From an uncultured Janibacter sp. (GTDB lineage: Bacteria > Actinomycetota > Actinomycetes > Actinomycetales > Dermatophilaceae), in assembly GCA_946222495.1 (NCBI GenBank), contig CAMICF010000095.1, positions 1-10,399 on the forward strand: a DNA stretch of 10,399 bases, given 5' to 3'. Both the position numbers and the translations under genes were made by a program. Positions 5,085-10,399 of this stretch are shown here, one piece after another; the first letter of the stretch is position 1, and the number at the start of each line of letters is the position of its first letter. The notes under the pieces were generated by a model. The model worked only from the letters and a program-made list of their open reading frames with translations, made no database searches and was not told where the DNA came from.

Positions 5085-6862
5085 GCGAGGGCGCCGGACT
5101 GCCCCGGCGGGGCCTCCTCGGCCTCGTGGCCGTGGGAGCGCTCGCCGGCTGCGGGCTGGACACCGACTCGACGGTCACCCCCGGGCTGCGGATCGACGGC
5201 CAGCCGTCGGAGCCGCTGGTGCGGACCCCCAACGGCCCGCGGCAGGGCGCCAGCCCGGAGGACATCATCCGTGGCTTCGTGCACGCCGGCTCCACGAGCG
5301 GGGAAGGGCTGGAGGTCACCCGCTCCTACCTCACCGACGAGCAGGCCCGCGCGTGGATCCCGGACAGCACGACGGTCGTGTACGCGGGCAACGACCCGCA
5401 GATCCGCCGCGTCCCGCACGGCAAGGACACCTACCGGGCCCGGGCCCGGGTCATCGCCACCATCGACCAGGTCGGTCGGTACAGCGCGGCCCCGCCGAAC
5501 CTCTGGGAGACCTTCGACTTCGCCATGACCCAGGTCGACGGCGAGTGGCGCATCGACGACCTCGAGGAGGGCTTCGGCCGGCTGCTCCAGCAGGAGGAGG
5601 TCGATGCCGTCTTCGGCGACTACTTCGTCCACTACCCGGCGATCGGGTGGAACGTCCTCGTGGTCGACAAGCGGTGGTTCCCGCTGGACCAGCTCGCGAC
5701 CCGGATCGCCCGCGCCCAGACGGGCGGCATCCCGGAGTACCTCGTGGACGCCGTGTCCAGCGACACGGGGGCGCGCCTCGCCGTGGACGCCGTCCCGGTC
5801 CGCGACGGCGTGGCGGAGGTCGACATCGACAGCGCGTCGATCTCCGGTGACACGTCGGTGCGCAAGCGGCTCGCGGCCCAGCTCGTGGCCTCGCTCATGC
5901 AGGTCCCGGAGGTCAGGGAGGTGGCGATCACCCTCTCCGGCAACGCCCTCGACGTCGGGGTCGACGGGCCCCTGACGAAGAAGGAGCAGTTCGGCTTCAT
6001 CGACCGGGACAAGAGCAGCCCGCCCATCGTCCTCGGCCGCCGCGGGACCAAGGTCGTGTCGGTCGACGACCGGCTCTCGTCCGTGACGGCGAGCGCGATC
6101 CGCAGGGCGTCCTCTCCCTTCGCCGCGATACCGAGGTCCTCCCAGCTGCTGGGGCTGTCCCCGGACGGCAAGGAGATGGCGGTGGTCAACCGGACGCGCC
6201 GGACCCTCTCGCGCTACCGCGACGACGGCAGCATCGTCGACGTCGCCCCCTTCGCCGCGCAGATGAGCCGTCCCTGCTACGACTTCGGCGGGGTGCTGTG
6301 GGTCGGTGGCCTCGGGCTGGGACGCGAGGACGGACGGCGCCTCTGGGCGATCAACTCGACGGTGGACCCGGACGACGTCCGGGACGCGGCTCCGCAGGAC
6401 GTGCCCGCCCCGTGGCTCGACGAGCGCTTCGTCGTCGCGGCGGTCCTCTCCCCGGAAGGGAGCCGGATCGCCGTGATCTCCGAGGCGCGGCGCGGGACCG
6501 GCAGCGCTCTCGACATCGCGGGCGTGGCCCGCCGCAGCAATGGGCTGCCGACGAAGACGTCGCCCGAGGCCTTCCGGATCGCGGCCGACCTCGTCGAGAT
6601 GGTGGACGCCGTCTGGGTGGGGGAGTCGACCCTCGCGATCATCGGCCGGCGGGACAAGCAGACCCGGCTCCAGCCCTATCTCGTCCAGGTCGGTGGCCGG
6701 ACCACGCCCATGGCGTCGCGACCCGGCATGGCGAGGGTGACGACGACCGGGGACCACAAGGACGTCGTGCTCACGAGCGAGGGTGGCCGCGTCGTCCAGC
6801 GGTCCGGCGGTCGGTGGCAGGAGCTCACGACCCTCTCCGGCGTCGTCACGGCCGGGGTCTGA
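5081..6862 (+). CDS. lpqB: Lipoprotein LpqB, MtrAB accessory protein with GerMN domain
   Basis: A 593-residue secreted lipoprotein. In mycobacteria LpqB contacts the outer part of MtrB and tunes MtrA phosphorylation. The N-terminus has an RR pair (residues 9-10), a hydrophobic stretch and the lipobox LAGC, so C24 should be lipidated and become the mature end. An N-terminal LpqB domain (about 45-190) is followed by a GerMN-like domain (about 190-295) and a C-terminal beta-propeller-like region (about 340-593) with repeated blade motifs such as LGLSPDGKEMAVV and AVLSPEGSRIAVI. The GTG at 5081 overlaps the mtrB stop by 4 nt and has GGAGGAG (5069-5075) 5 nt upstream, which decides the start. The length is close to the family norm. 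No damage is seen. Confidence 0.96.
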   Translation: MSEGAGLPRRGLLGLVAVGALAGCGLDTDSTVTPGLRIDGQPSEPLVRTPNGPRQGASPEDIIRGFVHAGSTSGEGLEVTRSYLTDEQARAWIPDSTTVVYAGNDPQIRRVPHGKDTYRARARVIATIDQVGRYSAAPPNLWETFDFAMTQVDGEWRIDDLEEGFGRLLQQEEVDAVFGDYFVHYPAIGWNVLVVDKRWFPLDQLATRIARAQTGGIPEYLVDAVSSDTGARLAVDAVPVRDGVAEVDIDSASISGDTSVRKRLAAQLVASLMQVPEVREVAITLSGNALDVGVDGPLTKKEQFGFIDRDKSSPPIVLGRRGTKVVSVDDRLSSVTASAIRRASSPFAAIPRSSQLLGLSPDGKEMAVVNRTRRTLSRYRDDGSIVDVAPFAAQMSRPCYDFGGVLWVGGLGLGREDGRRLWAINSTVDPDDVRDAAPQDVPAPWLDERFVVAAVLSPEGSRIAVISEARRGTGSALDIAGVARRSNGLPTKTSPEAFRIAADLVEMVDAVWVGESTLAIIGRRDKQTRLQPYLVQVGGRTTPMASRPGMARVTTTGDHKDVVLTSEGGRVVQRSGGRWQELTTLSGVVTAGV

Positions 6863-6912
6863 CCGACGATCCACAACCCGGGCACCAGTCCGTCGTCATC
6901 CACGGTCCTCAC

Positions 6913-6932
6913 GCCGGCGGGTTGCCCCCGGC
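6913..6932 (+). terminator. Possible hairpin terminator after lpqB
   Basis: In the 94-nt gap between lpqB and comF, an 8-bp GC-only stem (6913-6917 and 6919-6921 with 6925-6932) has a bulged C at 6918 and a 3-nt loop TTG. There is no T-run. It could partly end the mtrAB-lpqB transcript or have no function. Confidence 0.3.
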
Positions 6933-6943
6933 CGAACGGCCAC

Positions 6944-6949
6944 GAGACT
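6944..6949 (+). promoter_or_regulatory. Weak candidate -10 for comF
   Basis: GAGACT keeps the A at position 2 and the T at position 6 of the TAnnnT pattern and lies 7 nt before the comF GTG. That GTG lacks a good Shine-Dalgarno, so a leaderless start is possible. The first base departs from consensus. Confidence 0.25.
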
Positions 6950-6956
6950 GCGACAC

Positions 6957-7697
6957 GTGGGAGTCACGAGCATCGGGGACGCGCTGGGCGCCGCCGTCGA
7001 CCTCGTCCTGCCCGGCACGTGCGCAGGGTGCGACCAGCCCGGCCCGGCGGTCTGCCCGCGGTGTCGCTCCGAGGTCGCCCGGCTCGCCCTGACGACCCTC
7101 GGCCCCGTGACGCCGCGGCCGGTCCCAACGGGCTGGCCCGGGTGCACGGGCACGGTGCGGTACGCGGGTGTGACGGCACGGCTGGCCCGCGCCTTCAAGG
7201 ACGGCGAGCGGAGGGACCTCGCCGAGCCCCTCGGGCGGCTGCTCGCCGATGCGGTGGGGCGAGCCGTGCCGGGCATCGGGGCCGGGGCTCCGGGGGCGAC
7301 CCTCGTCGTGCCCGTCCCGTCCGCCCCGGCGGCCATCCGGCGCAGGGGCGACCAGCCCACCCTGCTCCTGGCCCGCTGGGTCCCGCGGGTGCTGGGCCGG
7401 GGAGCGGAGGCGAGGGCCGTGCTGCGGATGGACCGGGGGACGGCCGACCAGGCCGGCCTGGACCGGGCGGCGCGGCTGGCGAACCTCGACGGGGCGATGC
7501 GGGTGGCCCGCCCTTCGCTCGTCCGGGGCCGCCGGTGCGTGCTCGTCGACGACGTGCTCACCTCGGGAGCGACGATGACCGAAGGGCGGCGCGCCCTGCT
7601 CGCGGCCGGCGCCGCGCACGTCGACCTGGCCGTCGCGATGGTCACGGTTCGTCGGTCGTCGAGCCGAGGTCTACCGTTCGGGCCCGGTCGGGACTAA
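6957..7697 (+). CDS. comF: ComF family phosphoribosyltransferase-fold protein
   Basis: A 246-residue cytosolic protein of the ComF/GntX family. Members have an N-terminal four-cysteine zinc finger and a type I phosphoribosyltransferase domain. In naturally competent bacteria ComF is needed for DNA uptake; in actinobacteria its role is not settled. The zinc ligands are C22, C25, C33 and C36 (CAGC...CPRC). The PRPP-binding loop is VLVDDVLTSGAT at 195-206. The family signature upstream of it is present as RGTADQAGLDRAARLANLDGA. The usual RRGFNQ motif reads RRRGDQP at about 128-134, a modest deviation. The GTG at 6957 is chosen because it places the first zinc cysteine about 20 residues in, as is usual. 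The frame stays open further upstream into lpqB, but without conservation. It may be read with lpqB or from its own weak promoter. Confidence 0.92.
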   Translation: MGVTSIGDALGAAVDLVLPGTCAGCDQPGPAVCPRCRSEVARLALTTLGPVTPRPVPTGWPGCTGTVRYAGVTARLARAFKDGERRDLAEPLGRLLADAVGRAVPGIGAGAPGATLVVPVPSAPAAIRRRGDQPTLLLARWVPRVLGRGAEARAVLRMDRGTADQAGLDRAARLANLDGAMRVARPSLVRGRRCVLVDDVLTSGATMTEGRRALLAAGAAHVDLAVAMVTVRRSSSRGLPFGPGRD

Positions 7698-7700
7698 CGT
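7695..7700 (+). promoter_or_regulatory. Probable -10 element for the hpf leader transcript
   Basis: TAACGT fits TAnnnT and overlaps the comF TAA stop. Exactly 6 nt separate it from the ATG at 7707, so transcription would start at or next to that A. This is the same geometry as the candidate -10 of the LLM gene at 1840-1845. No clear -35 is seen. Confidence 0.45.
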
Positions 7701-7706
7701 GGCTTC

Positions 7707-7838
7707 ATGGACCCCTCGTTCGACCGCATGGCCGGGACGGATCAGGGGTCTTCTGCGTTCATGAGCGCAGCTCGTCGACGCCCCGCAGCAGCGGGGACGG
7801 AGGTGATGCCTCGGCTGTCGCGCCCTCGCCAGGTGTAA
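7707..7838 (+). CDS. Possible 43-residue leaderless small ORF upstream of hpf
   Basis: An ATG at 7707 opens a 43-codon frame that ends in TAA at 7836-7838, 33 nt before the hpf GTG. It has no Shine-Dalgarno but lies 6 nt after a TAACGT -10 candidate, as expected for a leaderless gene. The product begins MDPSFDRMAG and has a basic C-terminal half (RLSRPRQV end). No family is recognised and no signal peptide or membrane segment is seen. The first dozen codons end in G or C like the neighbours, but the middle has several A/T third positions. The coding signal is therefore mixed. It may instead be the untranslated structured leader of hpf. Confidence 0.3.
   Translation: MDPSFDRMAGTDQGSSAFMSAARRRPAAAGTEVMPRLSRPRQV
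7753..7796 (+). other. Two inverted repeats in the comF-hpf leader region
   Basis: The first is an 18-nt near-palindrome (7753-7770, CTGCG...CGCAG around TCATGA, one mismatched pair) that could be an operator or a hairpin. The second is a perfect 6-bp stem, CCCCGC (7781-7786) with GCGGGG (7791-7796), with an AGCA tetraloop. A weaker pair, GAGG/CCTC at 7800-7812, follows. Further upstream GACCCCT (7710-7716) can pair with AGGGGTC (7744-7750). Together they suggest a structured hpf leader or the comF transcript end. I cannot assign them to a known RNA family. Confidence 0.4.
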
Positions 7839-7860
7839 ACACATGCAGCACCGACGTCCC

Positions 7861-7867
7861 AGGAGGA
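7861..7867 (+). promoter_or_regulatory. Strong ribosome binding site of hpf
   Basis: AGGAGGA lies 4 nt before the GTG at 7872 and decides this start over the out-of-frame ATG at 7843. Confidence 0.85.
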
Positions 7868-7871
7868 CTCC

Positions 7872-8546
7872 GTGGAAATTGCCATCACCGGACGCAACGT
7901 CAACGTCTCAGATCGACTGCGTGAGTACCTCGACACGAAGCTGTCGAAGGTCCCGCAGCTCGACCCGCGCGTCCAGCGGATCGAGGTCATGGTGAGTCAC
8001 GAGCCCAACCCGCGCCAGGCCAAGGTCAGCGAGCGCGTGGAGATCACGCTCCGCTCCAAGGGCCCCGTGATCCGCGCAGAGGCGAGCCACGACGACCGTC
8101 AGGCTGCGGTGGACCTCGCCGCGGACAAGCTGCTCGAGCGCCTCCGTCGTGCCCACGACAAGCGCAACGTCCGCCGCGGTCGCCGCCGTACCTCCGTCGC
8201 CGACGCCACCGCCGCGCTGACCGAGCCCCTGTCCGTCGACGCGCCCGACGAGGAGTCGCAGGAGGGGACCGACCAGTTCGGCACCATCGGCGACAGCCCG
8301 GTCGAGGTGCGGGAAAAGGTCCACGAGTCCGCCCCGATGAACCTCGCCGAGGCCGTGCGCCGCATGGAGCTCGTCGGGCACGACTTCTTCCTCTTCCACG
8401 ACGTCGACAACGATCGACCGAGCGTGGTCTACCGGCGCCGTGGCTGGTCCTACGGCGTCATCCATCTCGACGTGCAGGGATCGGGATCCCCGGAGGCGGG
8501 CGCGATCAACGGCACCGACGTCTCGAAGGTCGGCGCCAGCGTCTGA
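7872..8546 (+). CDS. hpf: Long-form ribosome hibernation-promoting factor (HPF/RaiA family)
   Basis: A 224-residue cytosolic protein that binds the 30S subunit at the mRNA/tRNA channel and pairs 70S ribosomes into inactive 100S dimers in starvation. The N-terminal S30AE domain spans about residues 1-98 (MEIAITGRNVNVSDRLREYL). A basic then acidic linker spans about 99-145. The C-terminal dimerisation domain spans about 146-200, with EAVRRMELVGHDFFLF and VVYRRRGWSYGVIHLD. This two-domain layout is the long form that dimerises ribosomes by itself. The GTG start has a strong Shine-Dalgarno (AGGAGGA). The gene is separated from comF by a structured 174-nt region and is followed by a 14-nt palindrome and a 20-bp hairpin, so it is probably its own transcription unit. 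Confidence 0.96.
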   Translation: MEIAITGRNVNVSDRLREYLDTKLSKVPQLDPRVQRIEVMVSHEPNPRQAKVSERVEITLRSKGPVIRAEASHDDRQAAVDLAADKLLERLRRAHDKRNVRRGRRRTSVADATAALTEPLSVDAPDEESQEGTDQFGTIGDSPVEVREKVHESAPMNLAEAVRRMELVGHDFFLFHDVDNDRPSVVYRRRGWSYGVIHLDVQGSGSPEAGAINGTDVSKVGASV

Positions 8547-8548
8547 CG

Positions 8549-8562
8549 ACGGGACGTCCCGT
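8549..8562. repeat. Perfect 14-nt palindrome after hpf
   Basis: ACGGGACGTCCCGT is a perfect palindrome that begins 2 nt after the hpf stop and ends just before a long hairpin. It could be an operator half-buried in the hpf tail or an accessory part of the termination region. No matching second copy was seen elsewhere in the window. Confidence 0.5.
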
Positions 8563-8565
8563 GCT

Positions 8566-8611
8566 TCGCACCGACAGCCGCGACCGAGAGGGGTCGCGGC
8601 TGTCGGTGCGA
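8566..8611 (+). terminator. 20-bp hairpin terminator after hpf
   Basis: Arms 8566-8585 and 8592-8611 are perfectly complementary over 20 bp around a 6-nt loop (GAGAGG), and a G-U pair can add one more step. It lies 19 nt after the hpf stop and 17 nt before the next start codon. There is no T-run, so it would be an intrinsic terminator of the GC-stem type common in actinobacteria. Confidence 0.85.
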
Positions 8612-8616
8612 GCGGG

Positions 8617-8622
8617 CAGGCT
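8617..8622 (+). promoter_or_regulatory. Candidate -10 for the leaderless YcaQ-like gene
   Basis: CAGGCT matches TAnnnT except for its first base and sits exactly 6 nt before the GTG at 8629. Only 17 nt separate the upstream hairpin from the start codon and no good Shine-Dalgarno fits there, which favours a leaderless mRNA. Confidence 0.4.
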
Positions 8623-8628
8623 GACGCC

Positions 8629-9825
8629 GTGACTCCTCGTCCTCTGCGCCTCGACCAGGCCCGCCGGATCGCGCTGGCGGCCCAGGGCTTCGCCCGCCCC
8701 CGCCCTGACCGGCCGGCGACCACGCGTGACCTCCAGCGCGTCGTCGACACGGTCGGGCTGGTGCAGGTCGACAGCGTCAACGTCCTCGCGCGCAGCCACT
8801 ACCTGCCCTTCTTCTCCCGCCTCGGCCCCTACGACCCCGTGCTGCTCGACCGGATGCGCGACAAGGCGCCGCGCCGGCTCGTCGAGTACTGGGCGCACGA
8901 GGCGAGCCTCATGCCGCCGCACACGTGGCCACTCATGGAGCACCCGCGGATGCGGCGGGCGACGGACGGGTCGTGGGGCGGCATCCAGCGGGTCGCGCGG
9001 GAGCACCCGGACCTCGTCGCCGCCGTGCGGGAGGAGGTGACCTCGGGGCGTCCGCGGACGCCGCGCGAGATCGAGGCCGACCTCGGTCACGAGCGGGAGC
9101 GCACCCGCGAGCACTGGGGGTGGAACTGGTCGCTGACCAAGCTCGCCCTCGAGCACCTCTTCTGGGCCGGTGAGATCTCCTCCGCCGGGAGGACCTCGCA
9201 GTTCGAGCGGCGGTACGCGGCGCTCGAGCGGGTCGTGCCGCCGGCGCATGCTCCGATGTGGCTCGACCCGGGGACCCGCCCCTCCGAGGAGGAGGCCTAC
9301 ACCGAGCTCGTCCGCATCTCGGCCGGGGCGCTCGGGGTGGCGACCGAGGCCGACCTCGCGGACTACTTCCGGCTGCAGCGCGTGCACGTCCGTCCGGCGA
9401 TCGCTCGCCTCGAGGCCGCGGGCGAGCTGGAGCCGGCCCGGATCCGTGGCTGGGACACGCCCGTGTGGCTCCATGCGGAGGCCCGGCGTCCCCGGCGCGT
9501 GGAGGCGCGGGCGCTGGTGTCCCCCTTCGACAGCCTCGTGTGGCACCGCCCGCGCGCGGAGGCGCTCTTCGACTTCCACTACCGGATCGAGATCTACACC
9601 CCGGCCGAGAAGCGGATCTTCGGCTACTACGTCCTGCCCTTCCTCCTCGGCGAGGAGCTCGTCGGTCGGGTCGACCTCAAGGCCGACCGGGCCGCCGGGG
9701 TCCTGCGCGCCCGGAAGATCTCCTGGGAACCGGGACGGGGCGGCGCCCACGACCGGGCCGAGCTGTCCGAGGAGCTCGCCGCGATGGCCAGCTGGCTAGG
9801 CCTGCCCGAGGTCGTCGACGGCTGA
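8629..9825 (+). CDS. Winged-helix DNA glycosylase of the YcaQ/AlkX-AlkZ (HTH_42) family
   Basis: A 398-residue cytosolic protein of the HTH_42 superfamily. Studied members are DNA glycosylases: Streptomyces AlkZ removes azinomycin crosslinks and E. coli YcaQ (AlkX) unhooks nitrogen-mustard interstrand crosslinks. The catalytic motif reads Q46-V-D48 (VGLVQVDSVNVLARSHY), the QxD form typical of YcaQ-like members rather than the QxQ of AlkZ. Further family segments are VEYWAHEASLMP, WGWNWSLTKLALEHLFWAGEI and the late VSPFDSLVWHRPRAEALFDFHYRIEIYTP. The C-terminus carries YGYYVLPFLL-like and GRVDLKADR motifs. The GTG at 8629 begins MTPRPLRLDQARR, the usual N-terminus. The frame is open upstream but overlaps hpf and the hairpin. 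Crosslink specificity is inferred from the motif only. Confidence 0.9.
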   Translation: MTPRPLRLDQARRIALAAQGFARPRPDRPATTRDLQRVVDTVGLVQVDSVNVLARSHYLPFFSRLGPYDPVLLDRMRDKAPRRLVEYWAHEASLMPPHTWPLMEHPRMRRATDGSWGGIQRVAREHPDLVAAVREEVTSGRPRTPREIEADLGHERERTREHWGWNWSLTKLALEHLFWAGEISSAGRTSQFERRYAALERVVPPAHAPMWLDPGTRPSEEEAYTELVRISAGALGVATEADLADYFRLQRVHVRPAIARLEAAGELEPARIRGWDTPVWLHAEARRPRRVEARALVSPFDSLVWHRPRAEALFDFHYRIEIYTPAEKRIFGYYVLPFLLGEELVGRVDLKADRAAGVLRARKISWEPGRGGAHDRAELSEELAAMASWLGLPEVVDG

Positions 9826-9973
9826 GCGCGCGCCGCTGTGGGCACTGTCCGGCCCGAGATCCGCATCTCCTCAAGGTCGTGCGCTGCTGGGGAGGCGCCG
9901 GAAGGAACTGCGGAACCGGTGACATCGTTCACTCGGGTCCGGGTGCCGGTCGGTCGCGGCGCCCGCAACCGAT

Positions 9974-9979
9974 TAGCCT
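9974..9979 (+). promoter_or_regulatory. secA: Probable -10 element of secA
   Basis: TAGCCT fits TAnnnT and is the same hexamer as in the SMR-operon promoter candidate. It puts the transcription start near 9986 and gives secA a leader of about 61 nt. No TTGACA-like -35 is visible. Confidence 0.5.
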
Positions 9980-9992
9980 GTGGGGAAGACTG

Positions 9993-10022
9993 CCCGGGCA
10001 GCGCCATGGTGCTGTGCCCGGG
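9993..10022 (+). promoter_or_regulatory. Hairpin in the secA leader
   Basis: CCCGGG (9993-9998) pairs with CCCGGG (10017-10022), and CAGCGC (9999-10004) pairs with GTGCTG (10009-10014) with one G-U. The loop is CATG and two bases (TG, 10015-10016) are bulged. It would begin about 7 nt into the proposed transcript and end 11 nt before the Shine-Dalgarno. It could stabilise the mRNA or affect secA translation. Confidence 0.5.
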
Positions 10023-10046
10023 ACCACCACGTCAGGAGTTCACTTC

Positions 10047-10399
10047 GTGAAGATCGTCGAGCGCATCCTCCGCGCCGGAGAAGGCCGCATGCTCAAGCGG
10101 CTCGAGAGCATCGCCACCCAGGTCAATGCCATCGAGGAGGACTTCGAGAAGCTCACCGACGCCGAGCTGCGCGGGGAGACCGACGTCTTCCGCAAGCGTC
10201 TCGAGGACGGGGAGACGCTCGACGAGATCCTCCCGGAGGCCTTCGCCGCCGTGCGTGAGGCCGCCCACCGGACCATCGGCAAGCGGCACTTCGACGTGCA
10301 GATCATGGGTGGGGCCGCCCTGCACATGGGCAACGTCGCCGAGATGAAGACCGGTGAGGGCAAGACGCTCGTCGCGACCCTCCCTTCGTACCTCAACGC
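10047..10399 (+). CDS. secA: Preprotein translocase ATPase SecA, N-terminal part (3' end outside window)
   Basis: The motor ATPase of the Sec pathway, which pushes unfolded preproteins through SecYEG at the inner membrane. The first 117 residues are visible of a protein usually about 900 residues long. The N-terminus runs MKIVERILRAGEGRMLKRLE. It is followed by the NBD1 start with HFDVQIMGGAALHMGNVAEM (Q85 in the Q-motif region) and the Walker A MKTGEGKT with K106 and T107. The GTG at 10047 has AGGAG 8 nt upstream. Its position after hpf matches the secA1 housekeeping copy of actinobacteria rather than the accessory secA2. The gene runs off the right edge intact. Confidence 0.97.
   Translation, partial: MKIVERILRAGEGRMLKRLESIATQVNAIEEDFEKLTDAELRGETDVFRKRLEDGETLDEILPEAFAAVREAAHRTIGKRHFDVQIMGGAALHMGNVAEMKTGEGKTLVATLPSYLN

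Larger units (their letters stand above)
9826..10046 (+). other. Intergenic region with secA promoter and leader
   Basis: These 221 nt hold no clear gene. They contain GTGA-N6-TCAC at 9919-9932, a -10 candidate at 9974-9979, a leader hairpin at 9993-10022 and the secA Shine-Dalgarno AGGAG at 10034-10038. The first 90 nt after the YcaQ-like stop show no strong hairpin, so no terminator for that gene was found. Confidence 0.6.

Noticed and set aside
4214..6874. An 886-codon open frame on the minus strand across mtrB and lpqB
   Set aside because: It is antisense to two well-recognised genes and its composition (R, G, A, D, E repeats without motifs) is what high third-position GC creates on the opposite strand. 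No family features are seen.
8440..8628. An N-terminal extension of the YcaQ-like protein into hpf
   Set aside because: It would overlap the conserved hpf C-terminal domain in another frame and cross the 20-bp hairpin. The family N-terminus begins at 8629.
9838..10050. A 70-codon ORF upstream of secA as a full gene
   Set aside because: It has no Shine-Dalgarno, no recognisable domain, no signal or membrane segment, and runs through the proposed secA promoter and leader hairpin. Only its last 14 codons are discussed, as a low-confidence leader peptide.
1..10399. CRISPR arrays, tRNA or rRNA genes, insertion sequences, phage or plasmid genes
   Set aside because: I looked for regular direct repeats, tRNA-like cloverleaf arms, transposase motifs and terminal inverted repeats and saw none in the window.

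Overview
The window is GC-rich DNA with many GTG starts and tightly packed genes. It carries the MtrA-MtrB-LpqB-ComF-Hpf-SecA gene order that is conserved in Actinomycetota. In Mycobacterium tuberculosis the same order runs sahH, tmk, mtrA, mtrB, lpqB, Rv3243c, comF-like, hpf, secA1. No single feature fixes the genus. A Micrococcales-type actinobacterium (Intrasporangiaceae-like) is an inference only.

Layout, left to right. (1) Positions 1-795 hold the C-terminal part of S-adenosylhomocysteine hydrolase (ahcY) on the + strand. A 14-bp hairpin closes it and also serves the convergent gene on its right. (2) Positions 856-2517 form a minus-strand block: a luciferase-like flavin-dependent oxidoreductase and two adjacent small multidrug resistance (SMR) subunits of the guanidinium-exporter (Gdx/SugE) type. 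(3) Just upstream of the SMR pair, at 2533-2575 on the minus strand, is a sequence that matches the guanidine-III (ykkC-III) riboswitch. (4) Positions 2689-6862 hold the + strand mtrA-mtrB-lpqB operon, with 2-nt and overlapping junctions. (5) comF (6957-7697) follows, then a 174-nt structured leader that may encode a 43-codon ORF, then hpf (7872-8546). (6) A 20-bp hairpin separates hpf from a YcaQ/AlkX-type winged-helix DNA glycosylase gene (8629-9825). (7) A 221-nt intergenic region with a probable promoter and a leader hairpin precedes the start of secA, which runs off the right edge.

How the genes fit together. MtrB is the membrane histidine kinase, MtrA its response regulator and LpqB a lipoprotein partner; the system links the cell envelope to cell division and wall turnover. 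Hpf makes dormant 100S ribosomes, and SecA drives protein export. ComF-like and YcaQ-like proteins relate to DNA uptake or DNA metabolism and to crosslink repair. These are core genes.

The accessory signal is the minus-strand cassette between ahcY and mtrA, where M. tuberculosis has tmk. It pairs a guanidine-sensing RNA with two SMR proteins that both keep the guanidinium-site residues E13, W16, S42, Y59 and W62. The two subunits have swapped charges in the first loop (R24/R28 versus D24/D28), as expected of an antiparallel heterodimer. The Shine-Dalgarno region of the first SMR gene nearly repeats the 3' strand of the riboswitch pseudoknot, which suggests a translational ON switch by strand competition.
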